From: Proluteimonas luteida | Lineage (GTDB): Bacteria; Pseudomonadota; Gammaproteobacteria; Xanthomonadales; Xanthomonadaceae | Direction: 5' to 3' | Assembly (NCBI RefSeq): GCF_021191695.1 | Contig: NZ_JAIWPT010000004.1 | Span: forward strand, 124,001-188,000 | Length of the DNA stretch: 64,000 nucleotides | In this document: positions 40,136-49,920 of the stretch, piece by piece | How the letters are laid out: each line of letters starts with the position of its first letter | Numbering within the stretch: the stretch's first letter is position 1 | Notes under the pieces: model-generated | What the model was told of the DNA's origin: nothing | The model's database searches: none | Seen by the model: the letters and a program-made list of their open reading frames with translations, nothing else | Made by a program: the position numbers and the translations under genes

Positions 40136-41698
40136 ATGAAGAAACGCGCCAAGAAGATCGTCGCCTGGGGTCTGTTCACGCTGCTGGTGATGGCGGTCAG
40201 CAGCGTGTTCCTCGCCGACCGGCTGATGCCGCCGGCAACCGGGCTGCCGAGCCGGGTGCTGGCGATCGACGACGCCACCACCGCGCTCGACCGGGAAGTG
40301 CATCCGCTGCTCGACCGCCATCCGGACATGACCGGCGCGATCCTGCTGGCCGACGGCATCGACGCCTATGCGGCGCGCGCGATCTCGGCGCGCCAGGCCG
40401 GTCGCAGCCTCGACCTGCAGTACTACATCTGGAACGACGACCTGACCGGGCGGATGCTGGCCAACGAGGCCTGGCAGGCCGCCGAGCGCGGGGTCCGCGT
40501 GCGCATCCTGCTCGACGACATCGGCATCGGCGAGATGGACGCCACGCTGCTGGCGATGGACTCGCACCCCAACATCGAGCTGCGGGTCTACAACCCGTTC
40601 CGCAACCGCACCGGGCTGCTGCGCGTGCTGGAGATGGTGCAGCGCGCCTGGGGCGTGAACCACCGCATGCACAACAAGGCGTGGATCGCCGACGGCCGCG
40701 TCGCCGTGGTCGGCGGCCGCAACATCGGTGGCGAGTACTTCAGCGCCGCCGAGGAGTTCAACTTCCACGACCTCGACGTGCTGCTGTTCGGCCCGGCGGT
40801 CAACGACGCCAACCGCATCTTCGACGACTTCTGGAACAGCGAGGCGGCGATTCCGATCGCCGGCCTCAACCGCAAGTCGAAGGCGACCATCCGCGAGGTG
40901 CTGACCCGGATCCAGCAGGAATCGGCCACGCCCGAGGCGCGCCGCTTCCTCGATGCCGTGGACCTGTCGCCGAGCGTGCGCCGCTACTTCTCGCAGGAAC
41001 TGACGCCGATCTGGAGCGACGGCATCCGCATCCTGTCCGATCCACCGGTCAAATGGCGCGGCGACGACCGCGGGAACTGGCTGGTCGAACACCTGATGCG
41101 GGAAGTCACCAGTGCCGACCGCACCGCGCTGCTGATCTCGCCCTATTTCGTCCCCGGCCGCACCGGCACCGACGACCTGTCTCGGCTCGCGCGCAGCGGC
41201 GTGCATGTCTCGGTGATCACCAACTCGCTGGCGGCCAACGACGTGGCCGCCGTGCACAGCGGCTACGCGCGCTACCGCAGGACGCTGCTGGAGAACGGCG
41301 TCAACCTGCTGGAGATCCGCAACCAGAGTGATTTCAAGGCCGAGAGCAGCCTGTTCGGCAGCAGCGGCGCCAGCCTGCATACCAAGGCGGTGCTGGTCGA
41401 CGGCACACGCGGCTTCATCGGCTCGTTCAACCTCGATCCGCGTTCGGCCAACCTCAACACCGAGATGGGCGTGCTGTTCGACGATCCGGCGCTGGGCGCG
41501 GCGCTGCGCGACGAGTTCCTGCACCTGGCCGGCGACGACATGAGCTACTGGCTGTATCTCAACGGCGACGGCGACCTGCGCTGGCTCGACCGCGCACGCA
41601 CGCCGCCAGTGGCCTACGACCACGAACCCGACAGCACCTGGTGGCAGCGCTTCGTCGCCGGGACGTTGCGCTGGCTGCCGATCGAATCGCAGCTGTGA
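40136..41698 (+). CDS. Phospholipase D-like / cardiolipin synthase family protein
   Basis: A 520-residue protein with an N-terminal membrane segment ('KKIVAWGLFTLLVMAVSSVFL') and two PLD catalytic motifs. The first is 'HRMHNKAWIADGRVAVVGG' (His179, Lys181). The second is 'LHTKAVLVDGTRGFIGSFNL' (His415, Lys417). The layout (anchor plus two HxK motifs, about 500 residues) matches ClsC/YmdC-type cardiolipin synthases, which transfer a phosphatidyl group in the inner membrane. A general PLD-family phosphodiesterase cannot be excluded. It stands alone, in the same direction as alr. Confidence 0.85.
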   Translation: MKKRAKKIVAWGLFTLLVMAVSSVFLADRLMPPATGLPSRVLAIDDATTALDREVHPLLDRHPDMTGAILLADGIDAYAARAISARQAGRSLDLQYYIWNDDLTGRMLANEAWQAAERGVRVRILLDDIGIGEMDATLLAMDSHPNIELRVYNPFRNRTGLLRVLEMVQRAWGVNHRMHNKAWIADGRVAVVGGRNIGGEYFSAAEEFNFHDLDVLLFGPAVNDANRIFDDFWNSEAAIPIAGLNRKSKATIREVLTRIQQESATPEARRFLDAVDLSPSVRRYFSQELTPIWSDGIRILSDPPVKWRGDDRGNWLVEHLMREVTSADRTALLISPYFVPGRTGTDDLSRLARSGVHVSVITNSLAANDVAAVHSGYARYRRTLLENGVNLLEIRNQSDFKAESSLFGSSGASLHTKAVLVDGTRGFIGSFNLDPRSANLNTEMGVLFDDPALGAALRDEFLHLAGDDMSYWLYLNGDGDLRWLDRARTPPVAYDHEPDSTWWQRFVAGTLRWLPIESQL

Positions 41699-41852
41699 GC
41701 GCAGCGAGGTGTCGGCCCCGGCCCCGCCCCGGGGCGGGGCACGACAGGCCGCGTCCGTGGCAGGCCCACGCATTCAGCGACGCAAGTCATTGAGCCGGCA
41801 CGGGCCGCCGGACAATTGGTTGCGATTTCAACCGATTACGCGGGGACCGGCG

Positions 41853-41858
41853 TAAAAT
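41853..41858 (+). promoter_or_regulatory. Candidate -10 box of the leucine dehydrogenase gene
   Basis: TAAAAT in 'ggcgtaaaatgcgcg', about 124 bp before the ATG, in an AT-richer stretch. The -35 region is not clear ('tttcaa' lies 21 bp upstream). The gene itself has a good ribosome site ('acggagttttgaATG'). Confidence 0.35.
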
Positions 41859-41981
41859 GCGCGCCTTCTCCCATCCCGCCGCGGCCCCTGCCGGAACACG
41901 CGGTCCACCGACCGCCCCGCAAGCCCCCTCGCCGCTTTCCGCCACCAGACGCCCGGGCATCCGCCCGCGACGGAGTTTTGA

Positions 41982-43082
41982 ATGATTTTCGAGCACCTCG
42001 ACACCTACGGCCACGAGCAGGTCGTGTTCTGCCACAACAAGGACGTCGGCCTGAAGGCGATCATCGCCATCCACAACACCGTGCTGGGTCCGGCGCTGGG
42101 CGGCACCCGCATGTGGCCGTACGCCTCGGAGCAGGAAGCGCTCAACGACGTGCTGCGCCTGTCGCGCGGCATGACCTACAAGAACGCGGTCGCCGGCCTC
42201 AACATCGGCGGCGGCAAGGCGGTGATCATCGGCGACCCGGCGACCGACAAGTCCGAGGGCCTGTTCCGCGCGTTCGGCCAGTTCGTCGAGTCGCTGGGCG
42301 GTCGCTACATCACCGCCGAGGACGTCGGCATCGACGTCAACGACATGGAATTCGTCTACCGCGAGACCCAGTACGTCACCGGCGTGCACCAGGTCCACGG
42401 CGGCTCCGGCGACCCGTCGCCGTTTACCGCCTACGGCACGCTGCAGGGCCTGCTGGCCGCGCTGAACCGCAAGTTCGGCAACGAGGAGGTCGGCAACTAC
42501 AGCTACGCGGTGCAGGGCCTGGGCCATGTCGGCATGGAGTTCGTGAAACTGCTCAAGGAGCGCGGCGCGAAGATCTTCGTCACCGACATCAACAAGGCGC
42601 GCGTCGACCGCGCGGTCAGCGAGTACGGCGCCGAGGCCGTCGGCCTGGACGAGATCTACGACGTCGACGCGGACGTCTACTCGCCGTGCGCGCTGGGCGG
42701 CACCGTCAACGAGCAGACCCTGCCGCGCCTGAAGGCGAAGATCATCTGCGGCGCCGCCAACAACCAGCTGGCGACCAACGCGATCGGCGACGAGGTCGAG
42801 AAGCGCGGCCTGCTGTACGCCCCCGACTATGCGGTCAACGCCGGCGGCGTGATGAACGTGTCGCTGGAGATCGACGGCTACAACCGCGAGCGCGCGATGC
42901 GGATGATGCGCACGATCTACCACAACCTCACGCGCATCTTCGAGATCGCCGAGCGCGACGGCATCCCGACCTACCGCGCGGCCGACCGCCTCGCCGAGGA
43001 GCGCATCGAGACCATCGGCAAGCTGAAGCTGCCGCTGGGCCGCGCCGCGCCGCGCTTCCAGGGCCGCGTCCGCGGCGCCTGA
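41982..43082 (+). CDS. Leucine dehydrogenase (Glu/Leu/Phe/Val dehydrogenase family)
   Basis: A 366-residue NAD-dependent amino acid dehydrogenase. 'LGPALGGTRMWPYASEQEAL', 'GMTYKNAVAGLNIGGGKAVI' (catalytic lysines in both segments) and 'YAVQGLGHVGMEFVKLLKERGAKIFVTD' (split here; NAD site GxGxxG) mark the short, ~365-residue leucine/phenylalanine dehydrogenase type rather than the longer glutamate enzymes. It deaminates leucine, isoleucine and valine to the 2-oxo acids. It lies 1 kb upstream of the carbonic anhydrase and liuA, so it supplies the first step of the leucine route in this region. Confidence 0.92.
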   Translation: MIFEHLDTYGHEQVVFCHNKDVGLKAIIAIHNTVLGPALGGTRMWPYASEQEALNDVLRLSRGMTYKNAVAGLNIGGGKAVIIGDPATDKSEGLFRAFGQFVESLGGRYITAEDVGIDVNDMEFVYRETQYVTGVHQVHGGSGDPSPFTAYGTLQGLLAALNRKFGNEEVGNYSYAVQGLGHVGMEFVKLLKERGAKIFVTDINKARVDRAVSEYGAEAVGLDEIYDVDADVYSPCALGGTVNEQTLPRLKAKIICGAANNQLATNAIGDEVEKRGLLYAPDYAVNAGGVMNVSLEIDGYNRERAMRMMRTIYHNLTRIFEIAERDGIPTYRAADRLAEERIETIGKLKLPLGRAAPRFQGRVRGA

Positions 43083-43306
43083 CCCCTGCGGGTCGACGCG
43101 GGCCCGGCGCGACAGCGTCGGGCCCCACCATCCGGCACGCGAGCCGGGGACGAGGCCGCGCACCGGCGCGACGCCGCAACCACAAACATGAATGGGCGCG
43201 AAAGGGCGATGCGTGCACCCTGCCCCGGCGATGAAAACGGTTTCAACAATCGCCGGCACAGGCGTATCGTTATCCGGTGTCATCCATCCTCTGAAAGGTC
43301 CCCACC

Positions 43307-44026
43307 ATGTTCCGCAACCTCGCCCTCGCGCTCGCCGTGACGGCGGCGTGTTCCGCCGTCCCGCTTTCCGCGCAGCAACTCGACTACAGCAACCAGCAGA
43401 GCTGGCAATCAGTACACGACCAGTCGCAGTCCCCGATCGACATCCAGACCAGCCTGGCCGAGCCTGCCGATCCCGATGAAACCCACGACATCGTCTTCCG
43501 CAACACCGAGGCGGCCGGCCTGAAGGTCGTCGACAACGGCCACGCGGTCGAGATCGAGGTCCAGGGTCCCGACGCCTTGATCCGCGGCCGGCATTTCGAA
43601 CTGGCGCAGATCCACTTCCATGCCGCCAGCGAGCACACCATCGACGGCGAGAGCTTCCCGCTCGAAGGCCACTACGTGTTCCGCGCGAAGGACGGCCGCC
43701 TGGCCGTGGTCGGCGTGATGTACCGCGAAGGCGCCCCCAACAAGATGGCCGGCGAAGTGCTCGAAGCGCTTGCCGATGCCGACGAGGGCGAGATCGAACA
43801 CGAGGACATCGCCGCGATGCTGCCGTCGGTGAGGAGCTACCACCACTACCTCGGTTCGCTGACCACGCCGCCGCTGACCGAGAACGTCGAGTGGTACGTG
43901 CTCGACCAGCCGGTGACGCTATCGGCCGAGCAGATCCACGGCTTCGAGAAGCGCTACAGCCGCAACAACCGCGTGGTCCAGCCGCTCAACGGCCGCCCGC
44001 TGATCCACGCTGCAGTGCAGCACTGA
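43307..44026 (+). CDS. Periplasmic alpha-class carbonic anhydrase
   Basis: A 239-residue alpha carbonic anhydrase with a signal peptide ('[20 protein letters not shown]'), hence periplasmic. 'QSPIDIQT' is the family opening, '[14 protein letters not shown]' brings the zinc histidines, '[20 protein letters not shown]' is a core strand, and '[19 protein letters not shown]' is the substrate-pocket signature with the conserved threonine. It interconverts CO2 and bicarbonate. Bicarbonate is a substrate of the methylcrotonyl-CoA carboxylase encoded further on, but this enzyme is outside the cytoplasm, so a direct link is doubtful. Confidence 0.93.
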   Translation: MFRNLALALAVTAACSAVPLSAQQLDYSNQQSWQSVHDQSQSPIDIQTSLAEPADPDETHDIVFRNTEAAGLKVVDNGHAVEIEVQGPDALIRGRHFELAQIHFHAASEHTIDGESFPLEGHYVFRAKDGRLAVVGVMYREGAPNKMAGEVLEALADADEGEIEHEDIAAMLPSVRSYHHYLGSLTTPPLTENVEWYVLDQPVTLSAEQIHGFEKRYSRNNRVVQPLNGRPLIHAAVQH

Positions 44027-44080
44027 TCCATCCCCGGCACGCCGCGACGCCACCCCGGGGGCGCGTCGCGGCGGCCGTAC

Positions 44081-44086
44081 TACAAT
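44081..44086 (+). promoter_or_regulatory. Candidate -10 box of liuA
   Basis: TACAAT 29 bp before the liuA ATG, in 'ccgtactacaatgcgcg'. No convincing -35 hexamer was seen. Confidence 0.4.
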
Positions 44087-44115
44087 GCGCGCCCGCTTCC
44101 GGCACTGGAGTCTGC

Positions 44116-45270
44116 ATGCGCGCATTTTCCCTGGGCGAAGACATCGACGCGCTGCGTGACGCGGTGCGCCGCTTCGCCGATGCCGAGATCGCGCCGCGGG
44201 CCGCGTCGATCGACCACGACAATGCCTTTCCGCAGGACCTGTGGCCGAAACTCGGCGAACTGGGCCTGCTCGGCATGACCGTGCCCGGCGAATACGGCGG
44301 CAGCGACATGGGCTACCTCGCGCACCTGGTCGCGATGGAGGAAGTCTCGCGTGCGTCCGGTTCGGTCGGGCTCAGCTACGGCGCGCATTCCAACCTGTGC
44401 GTGTCCAACCTGTACGCCAACGGCAACGACGCGCAGCGCGCGAAGTACCTGCCCAGGCTGTGCAGCGGCGAGTGGAAGGGCGCGCTGGCGATGAGCGAGC
44501 CGGGCGCGGGCTCGGACGTGGTCGGTTCGATGGCGTGCCGGGCCGAGCGCCGCGGCGACGTCTGGATCGCCAACGGCAACAAGATGTGGATCACCAACGG
44601 CCCCGAGGCCGACGTGCTGATCGTCTACATGCGCACCGCCGGCAGGGACGCGGGCAGCCAGTGCATGACCGCGTTCCTGGTCGAGAAGGGCATGCCCGGT
44701 TTCCGCACCGCGCAGAAGCTCGACAAGCTCGGCATGCGCGGCTCCAACACCTGCGAGCTGGTGTTCGAGGACTGCGAGATCCCGGCCGGGAACGTGCTCG
44801 GCGAGGTCCACCAGGGCGTGCGTGTGCTGATGCGCGGCCTCAACACCGAGCGCCTGGTGCTCAGCGGCGGCCCGCTGGGCCTGATGCAGGCCGCACTCGA
44901 CATCGCCCTGCCCTACGTGCGCGAGCGCCGCCAGTTCGACGCGGCCATCGGCACGTTCGGCATCATGCAGGCCAAGATTGCCGACATGTACACCGCGTTG
45001 CAGTCCAGTCGCGCGTTCGCCTACCAGATCGCCCGCGACTACGACGACGGCCGCAACTCGCGCGTCGATGCCGCCAGCTGCCTGCTGCACGCATCGGAAT
45101 CGGCGGTGCGGGTCGCACTGGAGGCGATCCAGACCCTCGGCGGCAACGGCTACATCAACGAGTACCCGACCGGCCGCCTGCTGCGCGACGCCAAGCTCTA
45201 CGAGATCGGCGCCGGCACCAACGAGATCCGGCGCATGCTGATCGGACGCGAACTGTTCCAAGACAAGTAG
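44116..45270 (+). CDS. liuA: Isovaleryl-CoA dehydrogenase
   Basis: A 384-residue acyl-CoA dehydrogenase, oxidising isovaleryl-CoA to 3-methylcrotonyl-CoA with FAD and electron-transfer flavoprotein. '[19 protein letters not shown]' and '[20 protein letters not shown]' are hallmark stretches of isovaleryl-CoA dehydrogenases. The catalytic glutamate is in '[17 protein letters not shown]', the position seen in isovaleryl-specific rather than straight-chain enzymes. '[13 protein letters not shown]' and '[18 protein letters not shown]' complete the C-terminus. It is separated from liuB by 6 kb of other genes, which is unusual. Confidence 0.94.
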   Translation: MRAFSLGEDIDALRDAVRRFADAEIAPRAASIDHDNAFPQDLWPKLGELGLLGMTVPGEYGGSDMGYLAHLVAMEEVSRASGSVGLSYGAHSNLCVSNLYANGNDAQRAKYLPRLCSGEWKGALAMSEPGAGSDVVGSMACRAERRGDVWIANGNKMWITNGPEADVLIVYMRTAGRDAGSQCMTAFLVEKGMPGFRTAQKLDKLGMRGSNTCELVFEDCEIPAGNVLGEVHQGVRVLMRGLNTERLVLSGGPLGLMQAALDIALPYVRERRQFDAAIGTFGIMQAKIADMYTALQSSRAFAYQIARDYDDGRNSRVDAASCLLHASESAVRVALEAIQTLGGNGYINEYPTGRLLRDAKLYEIGAGTNEIRRMLIGRELFQDK

Positions 45271-45320
45271 CCGCGGCCAAAGGCCGCGACCGATGCCCCT
45301 CGCCCGCCTCGAGAGAGAGG

Positions 45321-45527
45321 CTGTCTCTTTACCACATCTCCTGAATAGGGATTTTCGCTTCCCCCCGCGCGTGGGGCATTGCGCCCTTTACGGATGGAAG
45401 GTGCCCGAAGGACGGACGGGGGCGTGCAGAAGACGCAAAAATCGCCCTCATCCGGCGCTTCGCGCCACCTTCTCCCGCTTGCGGGAGAAGGGAAAGGCAG
45501 CGATTTCGAGATGTGATAAAGAGACAG
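45321..45527. mobile_element. 207-bp MITE-like element with Tn5 mosaic-end-like termini
   Basis: Terminal inverted repeats of 20 bp with one mismatch: CTGTCTCTTTACCACATCT... on the left and, on the other strand, CTGTCTCTTTATCACATCT... on the right. They match the Tn5/IS50 mosaic end (CTGTCTCTTATACACATCT) at 16 of 19 bases (right end). Flanks GAGAGAGAGG (45311-45320) and GCGGGAGAGG (45528-45537) agree at 8 of 10, consistent with a degraded ~9-bp target duplication as made by this transposase group. No transposase is inside; the interior carries the repeat module shared with 13728-13846. Confidence 0.75.
45373..45494 (+). repeat. Repeat module shared with 13728-13846, carried inside the element
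   Basis: 'ggggcattgcgcccttt', 'gaaggtgcccgaagga', 'gccctcatccggcgctt' and 'caccttctcccgcttgcggg' occur in the same order as on the minus strand at 13728-13846. A transposase-dependent element has apparently picked up, or formed around, a common intergenic repeat. Confidence 0.75.
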
Positions 45528-45589
45528 GCGGGAGAGGGGGGACCGACCGCAAAGCGGTCGGTGGGGTGAGGGCAACAGATCGCGCCGCG

Positions 45590-48415
45590 TCAGAATCCCT
45601 GCGCAAACCGCAACGACACCATGCGGTCGCTGCCGCGCGGCCCGAAGCGCTGGTCCACGCCCAGCGCCACGCGGCTGTTGCGCGACAGCCAGGACTCGAC
45701 GCCGATACCGGCCACCCCGCCCGACCGCGCCGGCGACAGGCCCGCCAGCGGTGCCCAGGCATCGACGCCGGTGAAGCTCGCCTGCAGGTCGAATCCGTTC
45801 GAGGCCAGGGTCTGCTGCCATTCGCTGTAGCCGTGCAGCGAGAACCACGGCGCGTCGTAGCGGGCGCGCAGCCCGGCGAGCGCCTGGGTGCGGCTCGCAT
45901 CCCAGCCCGCGGTACGCAGGCCGAAGCCGTTGCCTCCCAGCTCCTCGAAGCCGTCACTGCGCAGGCGCACGTGGTCGGCGCCGAGATACGGCGCGATCTC
46001 GCCGTTGCCCAGCCGCCAGCGATAGCCGGCCTCGACCGCGGCGCTGGTGTAGCGCCCCGAGTACTGCGTCGCCACGCCCTGCGCCTCGGCGCCGCCGAAC
46101 AGCTGGCGCTGCAGGCTGCGGTCGAAACGGCCGCTGCCCAACTGCCCCATCAGATAGCCGTTGCCGAGCATGCGGCCGGCATACAGCTGGCCGAATGCCT
46201 GGCGGTCGCGGCTGCGGTCGGCGCTGCCGCGCAACTGGCTGTCGCCGCGCAGTTCGCCGAAGGCCACGCCCGCGACAAGGCCGCCGGCCAGCAGTTGGTC
46301 GCGTCCCATGCTCCAGCCGTCGACCGAGAAATCGCCGCCAGCGAAGCCGCCGCTGCCACCCTGCCCCAGCGTCTGCTTCCACGCACCGGTGCCGGCGCCC
46401 AGCGCGGCCAGGTCGCCGAAGCGCGAGCCGACCGCGCGCCGCGACATGTCCAGCTGGTCGAGCGTCGCATTGACCGCGGCGCCATGCAGCGCACCCGACA
46501 GGCTGTCGAGCGCGGCCAGCGCCTGGAGTTCGGTCGGCAGCCGCTGCAACTCGCCGGCGACGCGGATGAAGCCGTCGGCGATTGGTCCGTCCTCGACCGC
46601 CGACTGCCCGTCGATCTGCGTGAACGCCGACTCGACGCGCTCAGCCGACGACAGCGACTGTGCGGTGACGCCGGCGAACGAAGCCACCGCCGTGGTCACC
46701 TCCAGCCGGCTGATGTCCAGCCACGCGCTGTCGGCGTCGTAGCCCAGGGTCGCGGTCAACAGCACGCCCGGCCCCTGGGTCAGGCTGTCGAACGTGCCAC
46801 TACGGCCACCGGCGGCGGTCAGTACCGTCTCGCGCGCCTGCCACGTATAGCCGCTGGCGATGCCGGCGACCTGCAGTTCGCCGGCCAGCGACGCCGTGCC
46901 GGTGACCTGCAGCGGCGAGCCGACCTGCCAGGCGAAGCGGCCGCCGCTGGCCTGCTGGAAATTGCCGTCGATGGTGCGCGTGAGCGTGCTGCCGGCGAGC
47001 GAGAACGTGCCGCGGTTGAGCAGATCGCCGCCGACGCGCGCGCCGCGCAGTTCCAGCGTTGCGCCGGACTCGACCGTCGCCCTGCCCGGGATCGACGAAG
47101 CGAACACCAGCGTGCCGCCTTCGGCGCGCGTCGCGCCATCGAAGCCGGCGTTGCCGTCGAGCCGCAGGGTGCCGCCGCCGCGCTTGACCAGACCGCCGGC
47201 ACCGGTGATGTCGTTGCCCCAGACGGAGGTGCCGCTGGCGAAATTCGCGGTCACGTCGCCCCAGTCGAACTTCGCCGGCCCCAGTACCGCCTTGCCGACG
47301 TCGAGCCGGCCGTAGCCGAACACCGGGTCGACGCCCGGCGCGCCGATGTCGGTCGCGGTGCCGAGGATGGTCTGCCGCACCAGGTCGTTGTCGAAGTACG
47401 GAAATGCCTCCCACACCAGCGCCGCGGTGCCCGAGACCAGCGGGGCGGCCAGCGAGGTGCCGGAATAGCGGTAGTACTCGGGCTTGTCCGGCGCATTGTC
47501 CTCGCCGGTGACGACCACCGTGCCGGGCGCGACCAGGCAGTAGTGCATCGCCACGCCGCAGGCATTGGAGTAGTCCGCCAGCTGCGTGGTGCTGTCCCGC
47601 GCCAGCGCGGACACCGTCAGCCAGCCGCGTTCGAGATCGGCCGCCGGACGGGAGCCGTTGCTGCCCGCCTTGCTGGGCAGCGCCGCGGTGTCGGAGGGAT
47701 CGTCGAAGCCGGAATTGCCGGAGGCGAACACCACCAGCCCGCCGTGGCTGTTGATGAAGGGCCGGTACTCGGCGGCGATCTGCGCGGTCACGCCGAGGTT
47801 GGTCCAGTACAGGCCGCCCCAGGAGTTGTTCATCACCTTGACGCCGCGGTTCATCAGGTCGCGATGGATCGGTTCCAGACCCAGCGGCCCGTTGATCTCG
47901 TTGCCGGCACCCGTGCCGTCGTCGTCGGGCGGGGTGTCGCTGATGATCCGCGCCGAGACGATCTCCGCGCCCTGGGCGATGCCGCCGGGCCAGGCGCCGA
48001 ACGGCTTGCCCGCCGCCGCCTGCGCGACCGCCGTGCCATGGCCGACGACATCGTCGACCGACAGGTTGTTGGTCGCCGGATTGATGTAGGTCAGATTGGC
48101 GACCACGCGGTCGCGCAGCGCCGGATGGTCGCGGTTGACGCCGCTGTCGAGGAAACCGATGCGCACGCCCTTGCCGGTCAGGCCCGCCGCGTGCGCGGGT
48201 TCGGCGTTGGTGTCGGCCAGGTGGCCGCTGTAGGCCGGATCCGGCGGATACACCACGGTCGGTGGCGGGTCGGGGTTGATGCCCGGCAGCGGCGGCAGCA
48301 GCAGGCCGCCGCCGGAGCCGCCGCCGCAGGCGACGAGCGCGGCGGCCAGGGCGCAGGCCAGGGTCGAGCGTCTGGCGACACGTGCGGCATTCCACCCGGG
48401 CATCGGATCCATCAT
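45590..48415 (-). CDS. Subtilisin-type autotransporter serine protease
   Basis: A 941-residue protein. A lipoprotein-type signal ends at 'ALVAC' (Cys30), followed by a Gly/Pro-rich spacer. The S8 subtilase domain (about 75-390) has the triad Asp90 ('GFLDSGVN'), His126 ('VGHGTAVA') and Ser321 ('YSGTSLAAPLVSG'). A passenger with autotransporter-associated beta repeats follows ('GGGTLRLDGNAGFDGATRAE'). The last ~270 residues are an autotransporter beta-barrel ending 'VSLRFAQGF'. It is probably exported through its own barrel as a surface or secreted protease. A lipobox in an autotransporter is also known for NalP-like proteases. ATG at 48415; 48412 is equally possible. Confidence 0.92.
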   Translation of the reverse strand: MMDPMPGWNAARVARRSTLACALAAALVACGGGSGGGLLLPPLPGINPDPPPTVVYPPDPAYSGHLADTNAEPAHAAGLTGKGVRIGFLDSGVNRDHPALRDRVVANLTYINPATNNLSVDDVVGHGTAVAQAAAGKPFGAWPGGIAQGAEIVSARIISDTPPDDDGTGAGNEINGPLGLEPIHRDLMNRGVKVMNNSWGGLYWTNLGVTAQIAAEYRPFINSHGGLVVFASGNSGFDDPSDTAALPSKAGSNGSRPAADLERGWLTVSALARDSTTQLADYSNACGVAMHYCLVAPGTVVVTGEDNAPDKPEYYRYSGTSLAAPLVSGTAALVWEAFPYFDNDLVRQTILGTATDIGAPGVDPVFGYGRLDVGKAVLGPAKFDWGDVTANFASGTSVWGNDITGAGGLVKRGGGTLRLDGNAGFDGATRAEGGTLVFASSIPGRATVESGATLELRGARVGGDLLNRGTFSLAGSTLTRTIDGNFQQASGGRFAWQVGSPLQVTGTASLAGELQVAGIASGYTWQARETVLTAAGGRSGTFDSLTQGPGVLLTATLGYDADSAWLDISRLEVTTAVASFAGVTAQSLSSAERVESAFTQIDGQSAVEDGPIADGFIRVAGELQRLPTELQALAALDSLSGALHGAAVNATLDQLDMSRRAVGSRFGDLAALGAGTGAWKQTLGQGGSGGFAGGDFSVDGWSMGRDQLLAGGLVAGVAFGELRGDSQLRGSADRSRDRQAFGQLYAGRMLGNGYLMGQLGSGRFDRSLQRQLFGGAEAQGVATQYSGRYTSAAVEAGYRWRLGNGEIAPYLGADHVRLRSDGFEELGGNGFGLRTAGWDASRTQALAGLRARYDAPWFSLHGYSEWQQTLASNGFDLQASFTGVDAWAPLAGLSPARSGGVAGIGVESWLSRNSRVALGVDQRFGPRGSDRMVSLRFAQGF

Positions 48416-48572
48416 TGTTTCTGTCCTCTCTAAGGTCTCGTGCGCATGGCGGCATGCGCGGGCATCCCCTGTCTCCGGCACTTCTATACCCGCAATCGCG
48501 CGGTGCCGCCATCGGGGGCGACGCGAGGGGCCGGCCCGGAATGCGCGCCGCGACTTCGGCCGGCCCCGGTGC

Positions 48573-48578
48573 GATAAT
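48573..48578 (+). promoter_or_regulatory. Candidate -10 box of the thiolase gene
   Basis: GATAAT 40 bp before the thiolase ATG, in the divergent gap with the autotransporter gene. The -35 is weak ('gacttc'). Confidence 0.35.
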
Positions 48579-48618
48579 CGAACATCCTGTGCAGTCCACC
48601 CTTCGGAGTTCCCGTCCC

Positions 48619-49794
48619 ATGACTGACATCGTCATCGTCGGCGCCAAGCGCACCGCCATCGGCTCCATGCTCGGCCAGTTCACCGGCGTACCCACGCCCA
48701 CGCTCGGCGCGACCGCGATCGCCGCCGCACTCGAACAGTCCGGCATCGCCGGCGACCAGGTCGACGAAGCGATCGTCGGCTGCGTGCTGCCGGCCGGCCT
48801 CGGCCAGGCCCCGGCACGCCAGGCCGCGCGCGCGGCCGGCATCGCCGACGCCGCCGGCTGCGTGACGATCAACAAGGTCTGCGGCTCGGGCATGCAGGCG
48901 GTGATGTACGCGACCGACCTGATCAAGGCCGGCAGCGCGAAGGTGGTCGTCGCCGGCGGCATGGAGTCGATGACCAACGCACCGCACCTGCTCAACGGCT
49001 CGCGCGTGGGCATCCGCTACGGCAGCGCCGAGATGCTCGACCACATGGCCTGGGACGGCCTGACCAACCCCTACGACGGCAAGGCGATGGGCGTGTTCGG
49101 CGACGCCGCCGCCAACAAGTACGGCTTCACCCGCGAGGACCTGGACGCCTACTCGATCGAGAGCGCCAAGCGCGCCCGGCATGCGGTCGAGAGCGGCGCG
49201 TTCAAGGACGAGATCGCGCCGGTGACGGTCAAGACCCGCAAGGGCGAGGTGGTCGTCGACACCGACGAAGCGCCGGGCCGCATCCAGGTCGACAAGATCC
49301 CCACCCTGCGCGCCGCCTTCGGCAAGGACGGGCTGCTGACCGCGGCCAGCTCGTCGAGCATCTCCGACGGCGCCGCCGCGCTGGTGCTGACCTCCGCCGA
49401 CGAAGCCGGCGCACGCGGCCTCGCGCCGCTGGCGCGGGTGGTCGCCCATGCCCGGCACTCGCAGGAACCGGAGTGGTTCACCACCGCGCCGGTCACCGCG
49501 ATCCGCAACGTGCTCGACAAGGCCGGCTGGTCTGTCGACGAGGTCGACCTGTTCGAGGTCAACGAGGCGTTCGCCATCGTCGCGATGGCGCCGATCAAGG
49601 ATCTGGGCATCCCCCACGACCGCCTGAACGTGAATGGGGGCGCACTGGCCCTCGGCCATCCGATCGGCGCCAGTGGCGCGCGTGTCATCGTGACGCTGAT
49701 CCACGCGCTCAAGGCACGCGGCAAAAAACGCGGCGTGGCGGCCTTGTGCATAGGTGGCGGCGAAGCGACCGCAATTGCCGTGGAAATGGCGTGA
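48619..49794 (+). CDS. Acetyl-CoA C-acetyltransferase (thiolase)
   Basis: A 391-residue thiolase. The nucleophilic cysteine is in 'TINKVCGSGMQAVMYA', 'VNEAFAIVAMAP' carries an active-site residue, and 'NVNGGALALGHPIGASGARV' and 'ALCIGGGEATAIAVE' give the catalytic histidine and second-cysteine region (here Cys in 'CIGGG'). It can cleave acetoacetyl-CoA to two acetyl-CoA or run in reverse. Between liuA and liuB it fits the end of leucine degradation, after acetoacetate activation. A general beta-oxidation thiolase is the alternative. Confidence 0.93.
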   Translation: MTDIVIVGAKRTAIGSMLGQFTGVPTPTLGATAIAAALEQSGIAGDQVDEAIVGCVLPAGLGQAPARQAARAAGIADAAGCVTINKVCGSGMQAVMYATDLIKAGSAKVVVAGGMESMTNAPHLLNGSRVGIRYGSAEMLDHMAWDGLTNPYDGKAMGVFGDAAANKYGFTREDLDAYSIESAKRARHAVESGAFKDEIAPVTVKTRKGEVVVDTDEAPGRIQVDKIPTLRAAFGKDGLLTAASSSSISDGAAALVLTSADEAGARGLAPLARVVAHARHSQEPEWFTTAPVTAIRNVLDKAGWSVDEVDLFEVNEAFAIVAMAPIKDLGIPHDRLNVNGGALALGHPIGASGARVIVTLIHALKARGKKRGVAALCIGGGEATAIAVEMA

Positions 49795-49838
49795 AATTCG
49801 GTTAACGTGTTTTTTACGGAAATTCCACACACTCCCGC

Positions 49839-49867
49839 TTGACACCCGTTCGCGGCTTGTCATCATG
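49839..49867 (+). promoter_or_regulatory. Sigma70-type promoter of the alanine-rich lipoprotein gene
   Basis: A perfect TTGACA (49839-49844) is followed, 16-17 bp later, by CATCAT/ATCATG (49861-49867). The gene's ATG is 54 bp further on, with a purine-rich ribosome site ('acgaggaagacaaca'). This is one of the best-formed promoters in the window, suggesting strong expression. Confidence 0.6.
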
Positions 49868-49920
49868 TCATCGGCGCGCAACAAGCGCGTTGCCCATACT
49901 TTCAGACGAGGAAGACAACA

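Larger units (their letters stand above)
45296..45575. repeat. Intergenic repeat interrupted by a small element
   Basis: The left part (45296-45310) and right part (45528-45575) together match the uninterrupted copy at 1255-1317: 'cccctcgcccgcc' on the left, 'gcgggagagggggga' on the right, then a hairpin 'ccgaccgcaaagcggtcgg' and 'tggggtgaggg'. The 207-bp element at 45321-45527 lies between. No gene is present in the whole 319-bp gap between liuA and the autotransporter. Confidence 0.75.
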
